Part shown: positions 11,848 to 22,519 of the stretch, in pieces
How the letters are laid out: each line of letters starts with the position of its first letter
How positions within the stretch are numbered: position 1 is the stretch's first letter
NCBI GenBank assembly: GCA_030407085.1
Contig: CM059582.1
Location: 69,893,501-69,957,500 of the forward strand
DNA length: 64,000 nt
DNA from: Trichopria drosophilae
Taxonomy: Eukaryota > Arthropoda > Insecta > Hymenoptera > Diapriidae
Reading direction: 5' to 3'
Made by a program: the position numbers and the translations under genes
The notes under the pieces: generated by a model
Told to the model about the DNA's origin: nothing
The model's database searches: none
Seen by the model: the letters and a program-made list of their open reading frames with translations, nothing else

Positions 11848-11971
11848 ACACTCAACTCGTTTAATTCTTTCCCTTCTTTACCTCCGCCATCTTTATTTTA
11901 TATACGGAGACATGTAGGAGAAAACAAAGACGATGTAGATAGAGAAGGGAAAGAATTAAACGAGTTGGGCG
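11848..11971. mobile_element. Hairpin MITE, copy 2 of the CACCC-ended family
   Basis: 11852-11879 (AACTCGTTTAATTCTTTCCC...) pairs with 11937-11969. The interior resembles the loops of the other two family hairpins. The terminal sequence is diverged from copy 1, but the TTTAATTC core is shared. Confidence 0.6.
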
Positions 11972-12139
11972 AGCATCGTGCAGCTGAGAACGTACTCCGA
12001 CACCGAGCATAATACGGAGTTGCAAAACAACGCGTACAGCTCACCCGTCGAAAAATCTCCAGACTTCGAGGGGAGATTTGGACTAGAACCTAAATTATCG
12101 ATAAATAAAAATGCTTTTTCCGCGCGTCATCGAAGGCGT

Positions 12140-12352
12140 TTATTTCCGAATAAAGTGTAGTTCGGCAAAATGAGTGTGACGGCTAATAGTCGGTTTCATT
12201 TCGAGCGTAAGCGTAACAGAGGCACGATCCGATCCATATAGTTCCGGTTCTACTACTACATCAACTACTATATTCGCGCAATTAGTCGAAACTAAAGTTA
12301 GGTCAATGCAGCTAAAACCGTCTGAACCAAAAAAATTTATAATGCGCACACT
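12140..12352 (-). pseudogene. LINE endonuclease fragment, C-terminal part
   Basis: The minus frame carries GFSCIDLTLVS followed by VEPELYGSDRASVTL. This is the end of an apurinic-type LINE endonuclease: the S-x-I-D-L strand and the S-D-H motif, here SDR, with the catalytic His lost. The rest of the domain lies at 13505-13846 in the same orientation. The two halves are separated by 12353-13504, which I read as an insertion. About 69 codons remain and the downstream frames are broken. Confidence 0.7.
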
Positions 12353-13504
12353 GAAAAAGTTTTGTGACGGCAGCCGTACGCTTCAATTGGTTGCGGCACT
12401 GCGATGGCTTTAGCAGAGATGCCAAGCAATGTTTCGGCCGAGAGACGTCCGAAATTGTTGGACCGTTGCCAGCCGAAAACTATTGGAGCTCGAGGATGTG
12501 GAAAATAGTACCCGAGACAGTCAATACGCTACGGGCTCAAACGTGGGGGGCTCAAACGGGCTACGTGTATATGTGTTGTAACGCGATGTTCGGCCTGCGG
12601 TCGCGTACGGTCGCCGCCATGAAGCTGCCGCCGTGAATGTGGCATTGCGTCTACATCGCGAGGATGTTTTTAGGAACGGCACCGAACCAGCCCGAGCGCC
12701 GCCGATGCGACGGTGGCTCACGGCGAAGCGGCGGAACGCGCAGCGAGCGCGTCGTCCCGTCTGTGAGTCCAGTTCCGCCCGGCAGTCGAATCTGAGTAAG
12801 CGAGTCGAGTTCCGTTCATTCCGATATATAGTGGAGTCGAGTCCCGAATCAGCTCCCGAAACGACGGCGTCTCAGAGTAAGAGAATCGAGAATAGTCACG
12901 GGTACGAGGGGATCAGCCAGAGGAGACCGAGAACGAGGCGATGCGGCCTTCACCAGCCCTCCCGACGAGGAGGCGAGCGAGCCAAGCTTGTAAGTCGGCC
13001 ATGGCCCAATTTCCATAGATTTTCACAGATAAAAGAAGTTTCCATAGATTTGTGCTTCCTGCATATATGTTCCCTGCCCCCAGTTTACGTAGCTTGCGCG
13101 GCGAAGTGCGGGATCGCCGATAGGGCTTTTGCGGTGTTTTCAGGCGCGTAAGGAGGTAGGGTCGACATCCTCTGGGTCGCTCAACCTCTCCGGTGAGGAA
13201 GCCGTGCATTCTAGGCCGGCTACCTGGCGCGGCGTCTCCAACGAGGAGACGCCAAAGTCCGATTCGCGGATGGTAACCGACCGTCAGAAAAACCTAGTAA
13301 AGGCCACGGTCCTAAATTGTGTAAAATACCATCACAGTGTGTCCATTTGCGATAGCCCGATTGTTCGTGTCTCTCTCTTCCACAGTGTTTCGGAAAGCCC
13401 CCCGCCAACTTCGGAAAGCGACCGAACGAATTTCGTATGGCAGCGATCCGTAAATTCGTTTCGTACAACTTCGTTTTTTCAGAGCTCTCCCGGCCACATT
13501 GGTA
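12353..13504. other. GC-rich insert splitting a LINE endonuclease
   Basis: About 1.15 kb of clearly GC-rich sequence sits between the two halves of an antisense LINE endonuclease. On the plus strand an ORF from 12633 meets a good donor (GTAAGT at 12990). An acceptor (TTTTCAG ending at 13142) restores an open frame running to 13587. The conceptual product is Arg- and Ser-rich with no domain I recognise. It could be a captured promoter and exon fragment, an unidentified element, or non-coding. Confidence 0.35.
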
Positions 13505-13846
13505 CCGGTACCGAACGAATACTTTTTCTGTGCAGGAAAATCGCTAGTGGATCAATCATTCACTGTAATCAACCCATACACTTTTGATAAATCGAGTAAA
13601 GCAGTTCCTCGTGACGATACATGCTGATCATATGAGGTTCACGCGTCATAAAGTTACGAGCCCACAAGTGCATCGTAATCGAGGAGATCTTCATTGCCGA
13701 TTCTGGCATTGAAGTTTTCACCAATGACGAAGAAGGAGTCTGAATACAAGGATTGTAGCGAGTTCAAGATGCCTTGTAGGCTCGAGAGATCAGACACGAT
13801 ATTATCAGTAGGACTAAAATATACACTACATACTATACCATTTACG
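13505..13846 (-). pseudogene. LINE endonuclease fragment, N-terminal part
   Basis: The minus-strand translation contains VYFSPTDN, a short helix, FFVIGENFNARIGNEDLLD and then SSRGTALLDL. These are hallmarks of the LINE apurinic endonuclease: V-Y-x-x-P, G-D-F-N-A-R-x-G and S-R-G-x-x-L-L-D. The catalytic Asp of GDFNA is replaced and in-frame stops occur, so it is dead. The domain continues at 12352 after the GC-rich insert. It is antisense to the LINE at 14655-17241, which lacks an endonuclease, so the two are separate insertions. Confidence 0.75.
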
Positions 13847-14339
13847 GGAAATTATAGCATTTTCCGATAGGTGAACTAACTGCGCACTTTGTGCACTTGG
13901 TGCATGAATATTGCACGCAAAATAGAAGGTCGGTGTCGCATGTGCACTAGCCATTTTTTTATAAATCAAAATTTTATTTGCTATTTTTCTGCTATATAAA
14001 CAATTATAAAAGGCCCAGAAATGACCGAAAAACATTATTTACTACATTTATATCACGGTAAAGTTTTTTAACGCTGCAAGTGATTAAAAATAACCGTCAA
14101 AACATTAAAATATTTCGCGCCACAATGCATTTTAAATCATAAACCTGTCAGAAAAGTTGTGTTCCGGTGGGTGAAAGTGCAGAGTAAGTGCGCAATAAGT
14201 CAGGCGGCGCATCGATAAATGTCGGTGAAAATTTCTTTTTCAAAAAGAAAGAAAGAAGGCACTCCGATGTAGATATTTTTTGGGGGATTCCCCGGGAAGA
14301 GGCAATGACAATATGGCTGGTCCCCATAAAGTACCGATG
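13847..14339. other. Unassigned
   Basis: No gene recognised; short ORFs only. Confidence 0.5.
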
Positions 14340-14341
14340 TA

Positions 14342-14488
14342 CAGTAGTCCTCCCCTTAAGTTTAACTCATGGAGTATAGATATATTGAACCCTTTTGCGC
14401 GCCGTGCGCATGCGCGGTAAAACGCATGGGAAGAAACTTAAGGGAAGTATAAAACTTAAGGGAAGTAAACTTAAGGGGAGGACTACTG
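14342..14488. mobile_element. Tc1/mariner-type MITE (147 bp)
   Basis: The termini are perfect 20-base-plus inverted repeats beginning CAGTAGTCCTCCCCTTAAGT. A TA dinucleotide lies directly outside each end (14340-14341, 14489-14490), matching the TA target duplication of the Tc1/mariner superfamily. It is non-coding. Internal AACTTAAGGGAAGT repeats sit near the right end. Confidence 0.85.
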
Positions 14489-14627
14489 TATAAGTTTATG
14501 TATACATAGTCGAAAAATTACTACATAAAAGTGTTAAATCGAAAACAGAGAGATAGATTATGAGATGATATAATCAAATTTCGTATAATTTATTTTTCTT
14601 ATTTTAATTGTATAAGTATGTAATGCA

Positions 14628-14654
14628 CACCGTCGGTCATTAATTCGCATCGGG
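14628..14654. mobile_element. Hairpin MITE copy 3, left end (split by LINE)
   Basis: CACCGTCGGTCATTAATTCG followed by CATCGGG matches, inverted, the right end at 17351-17374. The rest of the element lies after the LINE, from 17242. The last 14 bases are the LINE target-site duplicate. Confidence 0.7.
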
Positions 14655-17241
14655 TATTGCTAAACGCCGGACTTTTGCGAGTCTCGTGCGCTGGTCTTCA
14701 TTCCTTGAGACCCAACATGCCGTGGTTCAATGGAGATTGTCGGCAAGCACGCAATGCTATGAACCGGGCTCTTACAGCATTACACAGCAGTTTTTCATCT
14801 CAGTCGGAAACGGAATATCTGGCAGCCAAAAAATTCTACAAATCGACCATCGCAATTTCTAAAAAGTATTATGCTGCTAAAATTACCGACAAGTGTGCTG
14901 CGGTAAAAGATGCCAGTACTTTCTGGTCTACCATCCGTATCTTCAGACGCTCTCCAACGCGAACCCCAGCAATCTCCATCGAATCTTGGAACGCGCTTCT
15001 GTCAATTCTATATCCGACTACCTCTCTCTCCTCGGTTACATTTTTTGGCACTTATGACACCGAACTAGACTCCCCCATCACTGATCAGGAACTGCAGAGG
15101 AGCATGGGCAAGCTGAAGTCTGGCAAGGCCCTGACGGTATTCGTGCGGAGCTTCTTAAACTCCTAGCTGATCAATGGCGAGGGTTCACCATCGACCTTTT
15201 AAATTACATTTTTTTGCACGATAGATTCCCGGAAGGTTGGATGAGTGCCAGCTTGTTCATGCTCTTCAAGAAAGGTAACAGAAACAATACTGAAAATTAT
15301 CGAGCGATAGCGATCACTAATGCGTTTGCGAAATTGCTTTCGCAGATCATCGTGGTGCGGATGGAATCCTGGGCAGCTCGATCCAATGTTCTTCCAACAG
15401 AGCAGTCGGGCTTTAGGAGAGATCGTTCAACTGAGGATAATATCTTCGCCCTCCTTGCTACCTGTCAGATCCATTTGAGACACAAGGCCGCGAAATGCTA
15501 CGCCCTTTTTGTTGATTTTCGCCGTGCCTTTGATTCCGTCCCACACGATCTTTTGTGGCAAAAGCTCTACAACCTTGGTCTAAGTGCCAAAATAATTCGA
15601 TTTTTAAAGGCTATGTACACGAATGCAACGGTCTCTATCATGAGTGCGGGGATAGACTCGGACCCCTTCAGGGTTTCAACCGGTGTACTGCAGGGTGAAA
15701 TCATCAGCCCTCTACTCTTTATTCTTTTTCTTGCCTACTTACCAGATTATTTTCGTGAACGAGGGGTGAGAGGTATAGACTATACGCGGACGTGCAACCT
15801 TCTGATGTTACTCTTTGCCGAGGACCTGACGATTTTTGCCTACTCCCCGATCGATTTAAAGGCTAAGCTCCATATTCTGGAGGATTACTGCCTCCAAAAT
15901 GCACTAACCGTTAATACCGACAAAACCAAAATAGTCATCTTCAGAAAAGGTGGAAGACTTGACTCGGCCTCAAGAAATGTTACATATGGTGGTAATCCGG
16001 TTGACATAGTCCGATCTTACAGATATCTTGGCATAATCGTTTCGTCGTCTGCAAGGGGCCTCCGAGCGGTCGGGGACGCCATATCGAGGACTCAGCAGGC
16101 ATCAGCCTCCGTCCTCGCTCTGGTGGCCCGGTGAAGGCGGACGCGTGGGCCGGTATTCTTAATTATATCAGGCGATGATTATCTCGGTATTGCTCTACGC
16201 TGCCCCATGTTGGGCCCTCCAGTACTTTGATCACCTTGAAGCAATGCAGATTGATTTCTTCAATCGTGTTTTCTGCCTACCTAGAACAACTCCGGCTTGC
16301 TTGATTCGCCTCGAACTCGGCCTCTAACCTTTATCCGTGGAGAACACAAAACGAGCGATGTTATATGTTATACGCCTGCTGAAACAACCATCTGACAATC
16401 TTCCCCGTATGGGGTTCTTGCGCCGCAATGAACTCGACCAAAACAGAAATAATATTCACTCCTACAATTGGGTTTCATATCTAAAGCTCTGTGCTCTCCC
16501 CTTTTTGCTGATCTATGGACAAACCTGACCTCGGACTTTTGGGAAACAAATATAGTCCATGTCTGTCAGCAATTAGCGCATCAACAGCGAGTAAACGATT
16601 TGCAGCGCAATACATCTTCCAACTCTCCTCTGTTCCCTCTTAACAGAGTGTTTACCGACGATTTTGAAAACTTATATCCTGCCCGCTGTCCCATAGCGTA
16701 CGTTCGAGTGAGAATGCAACTGCGAACTGCCACGGTGCAAATGCGTACTTTCTTCCTCGATTGCAATTCCTTTAAATTCGATCCAACCGCGAATTGCCCG
16801 CTTTTTAACCTAGACGAAAATGATACCCTTTATCACTTTTTAGGTAACTGTCCGCTTGCGGAACCGTGTCGTGATCTCCAGTTTAGCAGTGCGAGATTGA
16901 CAGAGTGCTCTGCGTCGAATCCGCTGCCTTTTCTGTTGGCAGCCAATGATCTTGAGGCAGCGAGGCTTCTTTATTATTTTGTTAAAAGCTGATTCCGTAG
17001 AACGTATTTTATTCTAAATCCGTAAGAGCGTGTTTTTTTATGTACCGGCGCCAACTTTTTGTTCCGTTTTATTATTTTATGTACTAGTTTACCCGCGGCA
17101 CTAGCTATATTCTCGCTATTTATTTTCTTATAGCTATTTTTTGTAATTTTACCGCCTGTGTTATATATTGTACTTTTGTAACAAACCCTCATCCCAATAG
17201 AATTTTTGTATTCTTCTTTATGGGAATAAAATTTATCTATC
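14655..17241 (+). mobile_element. 5'-truncated LINE retrotransposon with target duplication
   Basis: The same 14 bases (TAATTCGCATCGGG) stand immediately before 14655 and at 17242-17255, marking a target-site duplication. The body contains a decayed pol without endonuclease, a short 3' untranslated region and a tail ending AATTTATCTATC instead of poly(A). The target was the left terminus of a hairpin MITE. Family resemblance is to the R1/I-like group of insect LINEs (inference). Confidence 0.85.
14657..16992 (+). pseudogene. LINE pol: reverse transcriptase and C-terminal region
   Basis: The pre-RT region (MPWFNGDCRQARNAMNRA) is followed by the RT at about 15110-16134. Visible RT motifs are KSGKA, NYRAIAITNAFAKLL, LPTEQSGFRRDRSTEDN, FVDFRRAFDSV (motif A, Asp present) and STGVLQGEIISPLLF. 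Motif C reads FAED where Y/F-A-D-D is expected. A frameshift near 15127 splits the conserved KSGKAPDGI stretch, and a stop falls at 16134. The C-terminal region continues in shifted frames (LLYAAPCW near 16190; a degenerate Cys-His knuckle CPLFNL...YHFLGNC near 16797-16850). Ends at the stop at 16990-16992. Confidence 0.85.
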
Positions 17242-17374
17242 TAATTCGCATCGGGATTCTCTCGCCTGACTTCGTTTTTTCACATAGAAATATGTGTAGG
17301 TATATACATAGGATAGATATCTGTATGTGAAAGACGAAGACAGGAAAGAGGAATCCCGATGCGAATTCTTTACC
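17242..17374. mobile_element. Hairpin MITE copy 3, main part
   Basis: TTCGCATCGGGATTCTCTCG at 17245 pairs with 17325-17365, giving arms of about 40 bases around a short AT-rich loop. Together with 14628-14654 it makes one element of the CACCC-ended hairpin family, interrupted by the LINE. Confidence 0.75.
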
Positions 17375-17989
17375 GAGGGTGTATTATTTTATAATACGTA
17401 TTTTATTACTTACATCACTCAATGATGAATTTGAGTGCATATTGTTAAGATAAGGATCATGATTTAATGTAATATAATTTACATATTTCTTTCTTTTCTT
17501 TCGGTATGTTGTATACCGAGATTCACACTTTTGGATCATTTTCACAAACTCTGACCCTTTTGGAAATAAATCATTATTATGCAAAACATTAATTTGCATT
17601 GCTGCATATTCCTATATAATTTTGGGGATAAAGAATTATAGTAGTTTCGTAGCTACTGTAAGAAACAAATTTAATTCAATTTGCACAACCGGCTAATTTA
17701 TCTATTTGACTTGCACTATGACATGCATATCTACAGATGGCGTTTGCTTACACGGAAAAATTTCGAGTGTAAAATTCGAGCATGCGCACTGGGAGTTAGC
17801 GCGGAGTGGCTGGCCGAACGCATGTGAGCCACGACCTCCCGTCCAAAATGCGATGCATCCAACTCTTCGTCTCCCCATTCGGGGATCGCTCCGGTACTCT
17901 ATTGATTTGATTGATTTGATTGATTTTAATTGTTTCTAAATTTAAAAAATTATCATTTATCAGCTTGAATCATCTCTAAAAATATTAAA
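17375..17989. other. Unassigned
   Basis: No convincing gene. 17904-17930 is a small TTGAT run. The ORF at 17706-17939 has no recognisable feature. Confidence 0.5.
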
Positions 17990-18255
17990 TTCATTAACTT
18001 GTAATAAGTGGTTTGTATCCATCCTAGAGTACCAGAAAGCCATTTAACGGAATCACATCCCAAAACTTGAGCCATTGGGTTAAAGACATGCTTTCAGAAT
18101 GCGGACTTGATACTGATAAATTTACCGCACATTCAACCAGTTATGCTTCAACTTCTGCAGCAAAAAGAGCAGGTCTAGATTTAGATACTCTTCGCAAAAC
18201 TTTACGATCTTCGTATAATTTCAGATAGAGATGCGTTCGCAAATTATAGTTTAGA
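17990..18255 (+). pseudogene. Tyrosine recombinase C-terminal fragment
   Basis: The frame from 18028 reads STRKPFNGI, LSHWVKDMLSECG, FTAHSTSYASTSAAKRAGLD and DTLRKTLRSS. A shifted frame then gives RDAFANYSL. This is the pattern of tyrosine recombinases such as those of DIRS-like retroelements: S-x-W-V, then A-H-S-T-R-x-x-x-x-S-A-A, then a short helix and the nucleophilic Tyr. The HxxR arginine is replaced by Ser, a stop precedes the fragment and a frameshift precedes the Tyr, so it is inactive. No reverse transcriptase is found beside it. Confidence 0.65.
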
Positions 18256-19200
18256 ATCTTAGAGATCACCAATATTGTGATTTTGTTTCCCGTTTTTTAA
18301 ATACACTAATTATTTCCTTAATGACTAAAGTTGTTATTTCAGATGACCATTAAAGGTCTCACATATTAATAATTTGCAATCTTTGTTTTTGAGAATAAAT
18401 GGTAAATAATCATCGAATTAACGTTTTCACTTTTTAATCTAGATTTTTTGTTCCGCCGCAATTACGTTGAACATCTACATGTTGATCCTGAGGAAGAGGC
18501 GCATAATAAAATTAGATAATTAAACGAAGTTCTATTATAATTGTATGAAGCGCCTGTTCTGAAATGATAAGTCCCACCCAAAACTATAACATTTATCCCA
18601 ACGCCCCTTAAGGCCCCTCGAGAGCGTGAAATAGGAGGCGGAGCCTCTCAAAAAAAGCGAGGAAACTTTGGGCCACGTTTGAAGATTTTGAAGATACTTT
18701 TTTCCGAATCTTTTTGCAGAATTATGTTCCTTATCAAAAGGGCTACCGGGTGAAGTAATTTGGACCGGATTCATTGCTGGAAAATAGGAGAAATCAGTCC
18801 TCAAATTTCACGGCGGACATCTCTTTGTCTAACTTGAAGCGATTCACATAAGAGCCTCTTTTTTTCGTAGCTCCGCCCACTGCCGCCTCGGGACTACCTC
18901 TCTCCCTCTGCATAACATTGCCGCTCGGATCTCTCACTCTCTCCGATGTTGGGCGACTGCAGCCAGCGGCTTCTTTTCGGCGTTCCTCTTGGACCGCATT
19001 TGTTTTTTGGTTCAGTCGTTCGTGATTCCTTGCAACCTGAACGTCGTCTCTTACATTTGCTGTGCAAAAGCCGGTTATGTCCTTTTTTTTATAAATATGA
19101 TGGATGCAAATATTTTCAGTTCTAGGTTCTATGCATGGCGGCGATGGCGAAACATTGAGGTAAGTATTATAACGAAATTTTATGAAAATTCGTTAAATAG
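18256..19200. other. Unassigned
   Basis: No recognised gene. 18830-19100 is somewhat less AT-rich and could be an old promoter or untranslated region. A good acceptor (TTTTCAG near 19118) and donor (GAGGTAAGT near 19158) enclose 41 bases, but the short frame inside hits a stop. Confidence 0.4.
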
Positions 19201-19724
19201 AAGGGATGAAATCGCTCTGATTTTAAGGTTGGGACGTCTTTGAGATTTTCAAAGAAAATACGTCGTGAAGTGAATTAATATTTTGGCTCATTTTCATATT
19301 GTTTTTGTAAAATTATAGAAAGTGATTCTGTTCTCATTTCCCCGAGTCACATCGTATATTTTACCCTTAGTAAGTGTTCCGTGATATTACCTGGTGAGTT
19401 AATTTCCGTGAGCGAGGGCGGTCAAACAATTAATTTTCAACGTTATTCATATACGTTACGCATATTATATGTACATATATGTAATCTAAGGAAGTATGCA
19501 CTAACATATTTGATAAATTATTTGTTTGACCGCCTTTGCTATCGCAGAAATTTTCTTACCAAGTAACATACGACGTGACTCGAGAAAAGAGAATCACTTT
19601 CTATAATTTTACAAGAAAGATATAAAAAAAAGAGCCTAAATATATCATAATTCACTTCACGACGTGTTTTCTTTGCAATTCACAAATATTCCCTAACCCA
19701 CTAATTCTAAGCGATTTCATCCCA
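19201..19724. mobile_element. 525-bp palindromic MITE
   Basis: The ends GGATGAAATCGCT / AGCGATTTCATCC are inverted. The arms stay complementary for more than 180 bases: ACGTCGTGAAGTGAATTA and AATTATAGAAAGTGATTCT are each seen in both orientations, as is GGCGGTCAAACAA nearer the centre. It is non-coding; the short ORF at 19381-19566 lies in the loop. Confidence 0.8.
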
Positions 19725-19739
19725 ACTGAATATTTCATT

Positions 19740-20065
19740 CGATATTTTGTAGAATATTACAATTGTATTATTGGAAAAATATTTCAAGTATCTATAGATA
19801 TATTGCCATATTTTAAATCAAATATTTTTAGAATGCCATACGAGTGTGGATAATGTGAAGTCACAGATTAAATATTCATAGAATATTGAATTTAAAATAT
19901 TTCGTTTAATATAATATGTATGTCAAAAATATTTTCTTTTCAATATTCTGCTTAATGTATTTCTAGAATATATTATTTGAAATATTATGTTTGGTATTTT
20001 TTAAGAATATTTCGAGAATATAACAATCAGAATATTTTTAATGACACTTTAAAAAATTGTGGAAA
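19740..20065. repeat. Degenerate AATATT-rich repeat
   Basis: Loosely repeated AATATTTTTAGAATAT and AATATTTC words without a fixed period. Probably an old satellite or low-complexity stretch. Confidence 0.5.
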
Positions 20066-20554
20066 CATTCTTGAAAGATTTATGTTACGTAGGTACAAAG
20101 TCTGCAATTTATCTGTGCAAATATCATTTTGCGCCTTGTGCATTTTAGACTAAACATAGTTGTTTACGAGGAAACATATTGTGCATCATTTAAATTCTGT
20201 TGCTGAATATTTACTTATACGGGAATTTGTAAACAAATATTCACTAATGCTATATATATATATCGGGGCAGATAATTCGATTGTCCATGCACACTATGGT
20301 GGCTCTTAATTTATCGATTTTTAAAATTCTAACAGGACCCCTTCTAAAACTGTTTAGTTTGATGAAAAAATAATTCTAGAATTTTTTCAGATTTTTTAAT
20401 CAACGCTAAACCGTGCCGCTAATGCCTTGAACGTTGCGTATTTATATAGGTTTTCCATTTTTTTTCTCGAAAACTGCCAACTTTTAGAAAAATATGCAAA
20501 GAACAAAAAATGCTTGGAATTCATCAAAGATTATACTGGAATTTTTTTCAAAAT
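20066..20554. other. Unassigned AT-rich spacer
   Basis: No gene recognised; a short TA run lies near 20253. Confidence 0.5.
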
Positions 20555-21094
20555 TTTGAACAAGTGAGTTCGAAGTGATTCTATAGCTACGAAAAAATAA
20601 AAAATAAAGACAGAAGTCTTGAATTCAATGTATATTAGGTTAGAGAACCTGTCTTTTTTTTTCATGTGCCTTGGGAATATTTTGTTTTTATTATTTTCTA
20701 AACACAGAATGATTCCAAACTCACTCATTCGCCAGCTCTAATGTTAATGAATATTTCCTTAAAAAAAGATTATAGAAAAATCATTATTACAGCCTAGAAC
20801 TTGGAGCAATGTTTACCTCGCCTTTTGATGCGCTCGAGAGTCCTTAACATGAGGTTGTCTGTCCTTAGTACGTCTGGTTTTCTTATACCAGTGAAAAGAG
20901 TTTAAGGATTTTTATCAGTGTTCAAATACAACCATAAAATTTTGAACTAAATAAATTAATATAATTCCTCTGATAGTTACGCAATGTTAGCAGCGATAAC
21001 AGGAATAGAAATTTAACACATTCGATATTATATCAATTTTAACCGGCCTATATAAAGGCTTTCCGTCAGCCTAAAAGTTAAAGATGCTGCATGA
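20555..21094 (-). mobile_element. Shortened inverted copy of the 36.5-39.3 kb locus
   Basis: 20560-20961 matches the reverse complement of about 38866-39273. 20962-21094 continues directly into the reverse complement of 36544-36676. The 2.2 kb that separates those two blocks in the other copy, and that holds a SWIM gene and a DUF4806-like exon, is absent here. A TTAA next to CTCGAGAGTCC at 20865 marks the end of the MITE shared by both loci. This looks like an internally deleted derivative of one element. Confidence 0.7.
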
Positions 21095-21149
21095 TTATAA
21101 AATCAATTTAATTTTATTTAACCTCCCAATAAATAAAAAGTTGTCTAAA

Positions 21150-21300
21150 AGATATCTTTCAAACTGTGAAAGAGATCTTAAAAAGTGTCGTAAAGACCTA
21201 TAAAAGATATCTAAAAGATGTCTTTTAGATGTCTTTTAGATATCTTTTAGATACCTAAAAGATATGTTTTAGAAATCTTTAAGATGTCATTTAGACATTC
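21150..21300. repeat. AAAAGATATCTAAAAGATGTC-like palindromic repeat
   Basis: Short 12-20 base words (AAAGATATCT, AGATGTCTTTT and complements) alternate in both orientations over about 150 bases. Confidence 0.6.
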
Positions 21301-21706
21301 ATCATAACAGTATATTATGAAACTAGTTCGTAAAAGTTAATTCTAAGAATGTGGAGGGTTGCAGCCCGAGCAGAAGACGAGGGTCGTAATCACATTCGCA
21401 GAATAAACATTTACGCACATGTTTCATACGATATTTTTTGTCACTTGAGTGCGTAAAATGCGAACGAAAAATGTCAAAAGTGAGTAAAATTGCATTTTAC
21501 GCATCGAATGGCATAAAATGTAATACGCACTTTTCAATAAGAACTGCACTTACAGTTTTTCCATAAGAAGAATTTTAAAACTTGCACTCATCGAGTGCAA
21601 ACTGAAACTGCACAAGTGCAATTTTTAACATTGGTCTTACGGAAAACACAGCGACTGCAGTTCCCACTGGAAAGTTCTATTAAATGAAATGACCTATCGT
21701 ATGACA

Positions 21707-22183
21707 TATGGGGTCGTTTCCACGTGGTACTTTCTTGTATTTGCGCTTACGTTTCCGTTTAATGAAATTCAATATAATCGAAAATCTCAAAAATGTATTA
21801 CTGCCATATCAAAAATGTACTACTTCCAATATCGACGAATCAGAACACTTCTTTGCGGGTGATCTTTCTGTTCGACCCTCGATATTTTGAGATTCTCGAT
21901 TTATATCGCATGTCACTAAGAGATCCTCTTTACATATACCTAGAGTACATATTCCTTCAGTTTTTATACGTTTAATGAAATTCGATATAAATCGAGAATC
22001 TCGAAGTTCGTACGGAAATCTCAGCCTCCATTGGTGTCATTTGAAAGGGAACACGCGATACTATTAAGATTTTCGATTATTGAATTTCATTATGTATTTT
22101 ACGTAAATAACGTAAGGAATTCCCTATGTAAAGGATCTCTAAGCGTAAACGTAAGAAAGTATGCCCGTGGAAACAACCCTTAT
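21707..22183. mobile_element. MITE with GGGTYGTTTCCACG ends
   Basis: GGGTCGTTTCCACGTGGTAC on the left matches the reverse complement of the right end (GGGTTGTTTCCACGGGCATA), with TACTTTCTT...GCTTA conserved further in. The right part of a related copy, or a lone terminus, lies at 23262-23330. It is non-coding. Confidence 0.75.
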
Positions 22184-22519
22184 CGTACAACATTATTATG
22201 TACATAACATACATCGAAATTTCGAGTCTCCGAATCGAGTTCGAGATCTCGAAACCATCATCTGACGGTCACGATGTATTAGTAGGTATGCTACAAAATA
22301 GTATGTTGTATACGTGTACATGTAGGTATCCGACGAAATGCCGAAATATTTTTTTTAGATAAGTGTACCCAGATAGCAACGTGAGTGTCATATCGCCCTC
22401 CATGTGCACTCATAAGTGAGAGTAAACCTCATTTATGAGTCTCCATGTGAGTGCTATTTGATGGTACACATGGAGGGCGATTGGAGATCATATGTGAGGT
22501 TTCCTTTCTCTCGAAATAC

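Noticed and set aside
14188..14379. 63-aa ORF
   Set aside because: Runs into the mariner-type MITE and has no recognisable feature.
19381..19566. 61-aa ORF
   Set aside because: Lies in the loop of the palindromic MITE.
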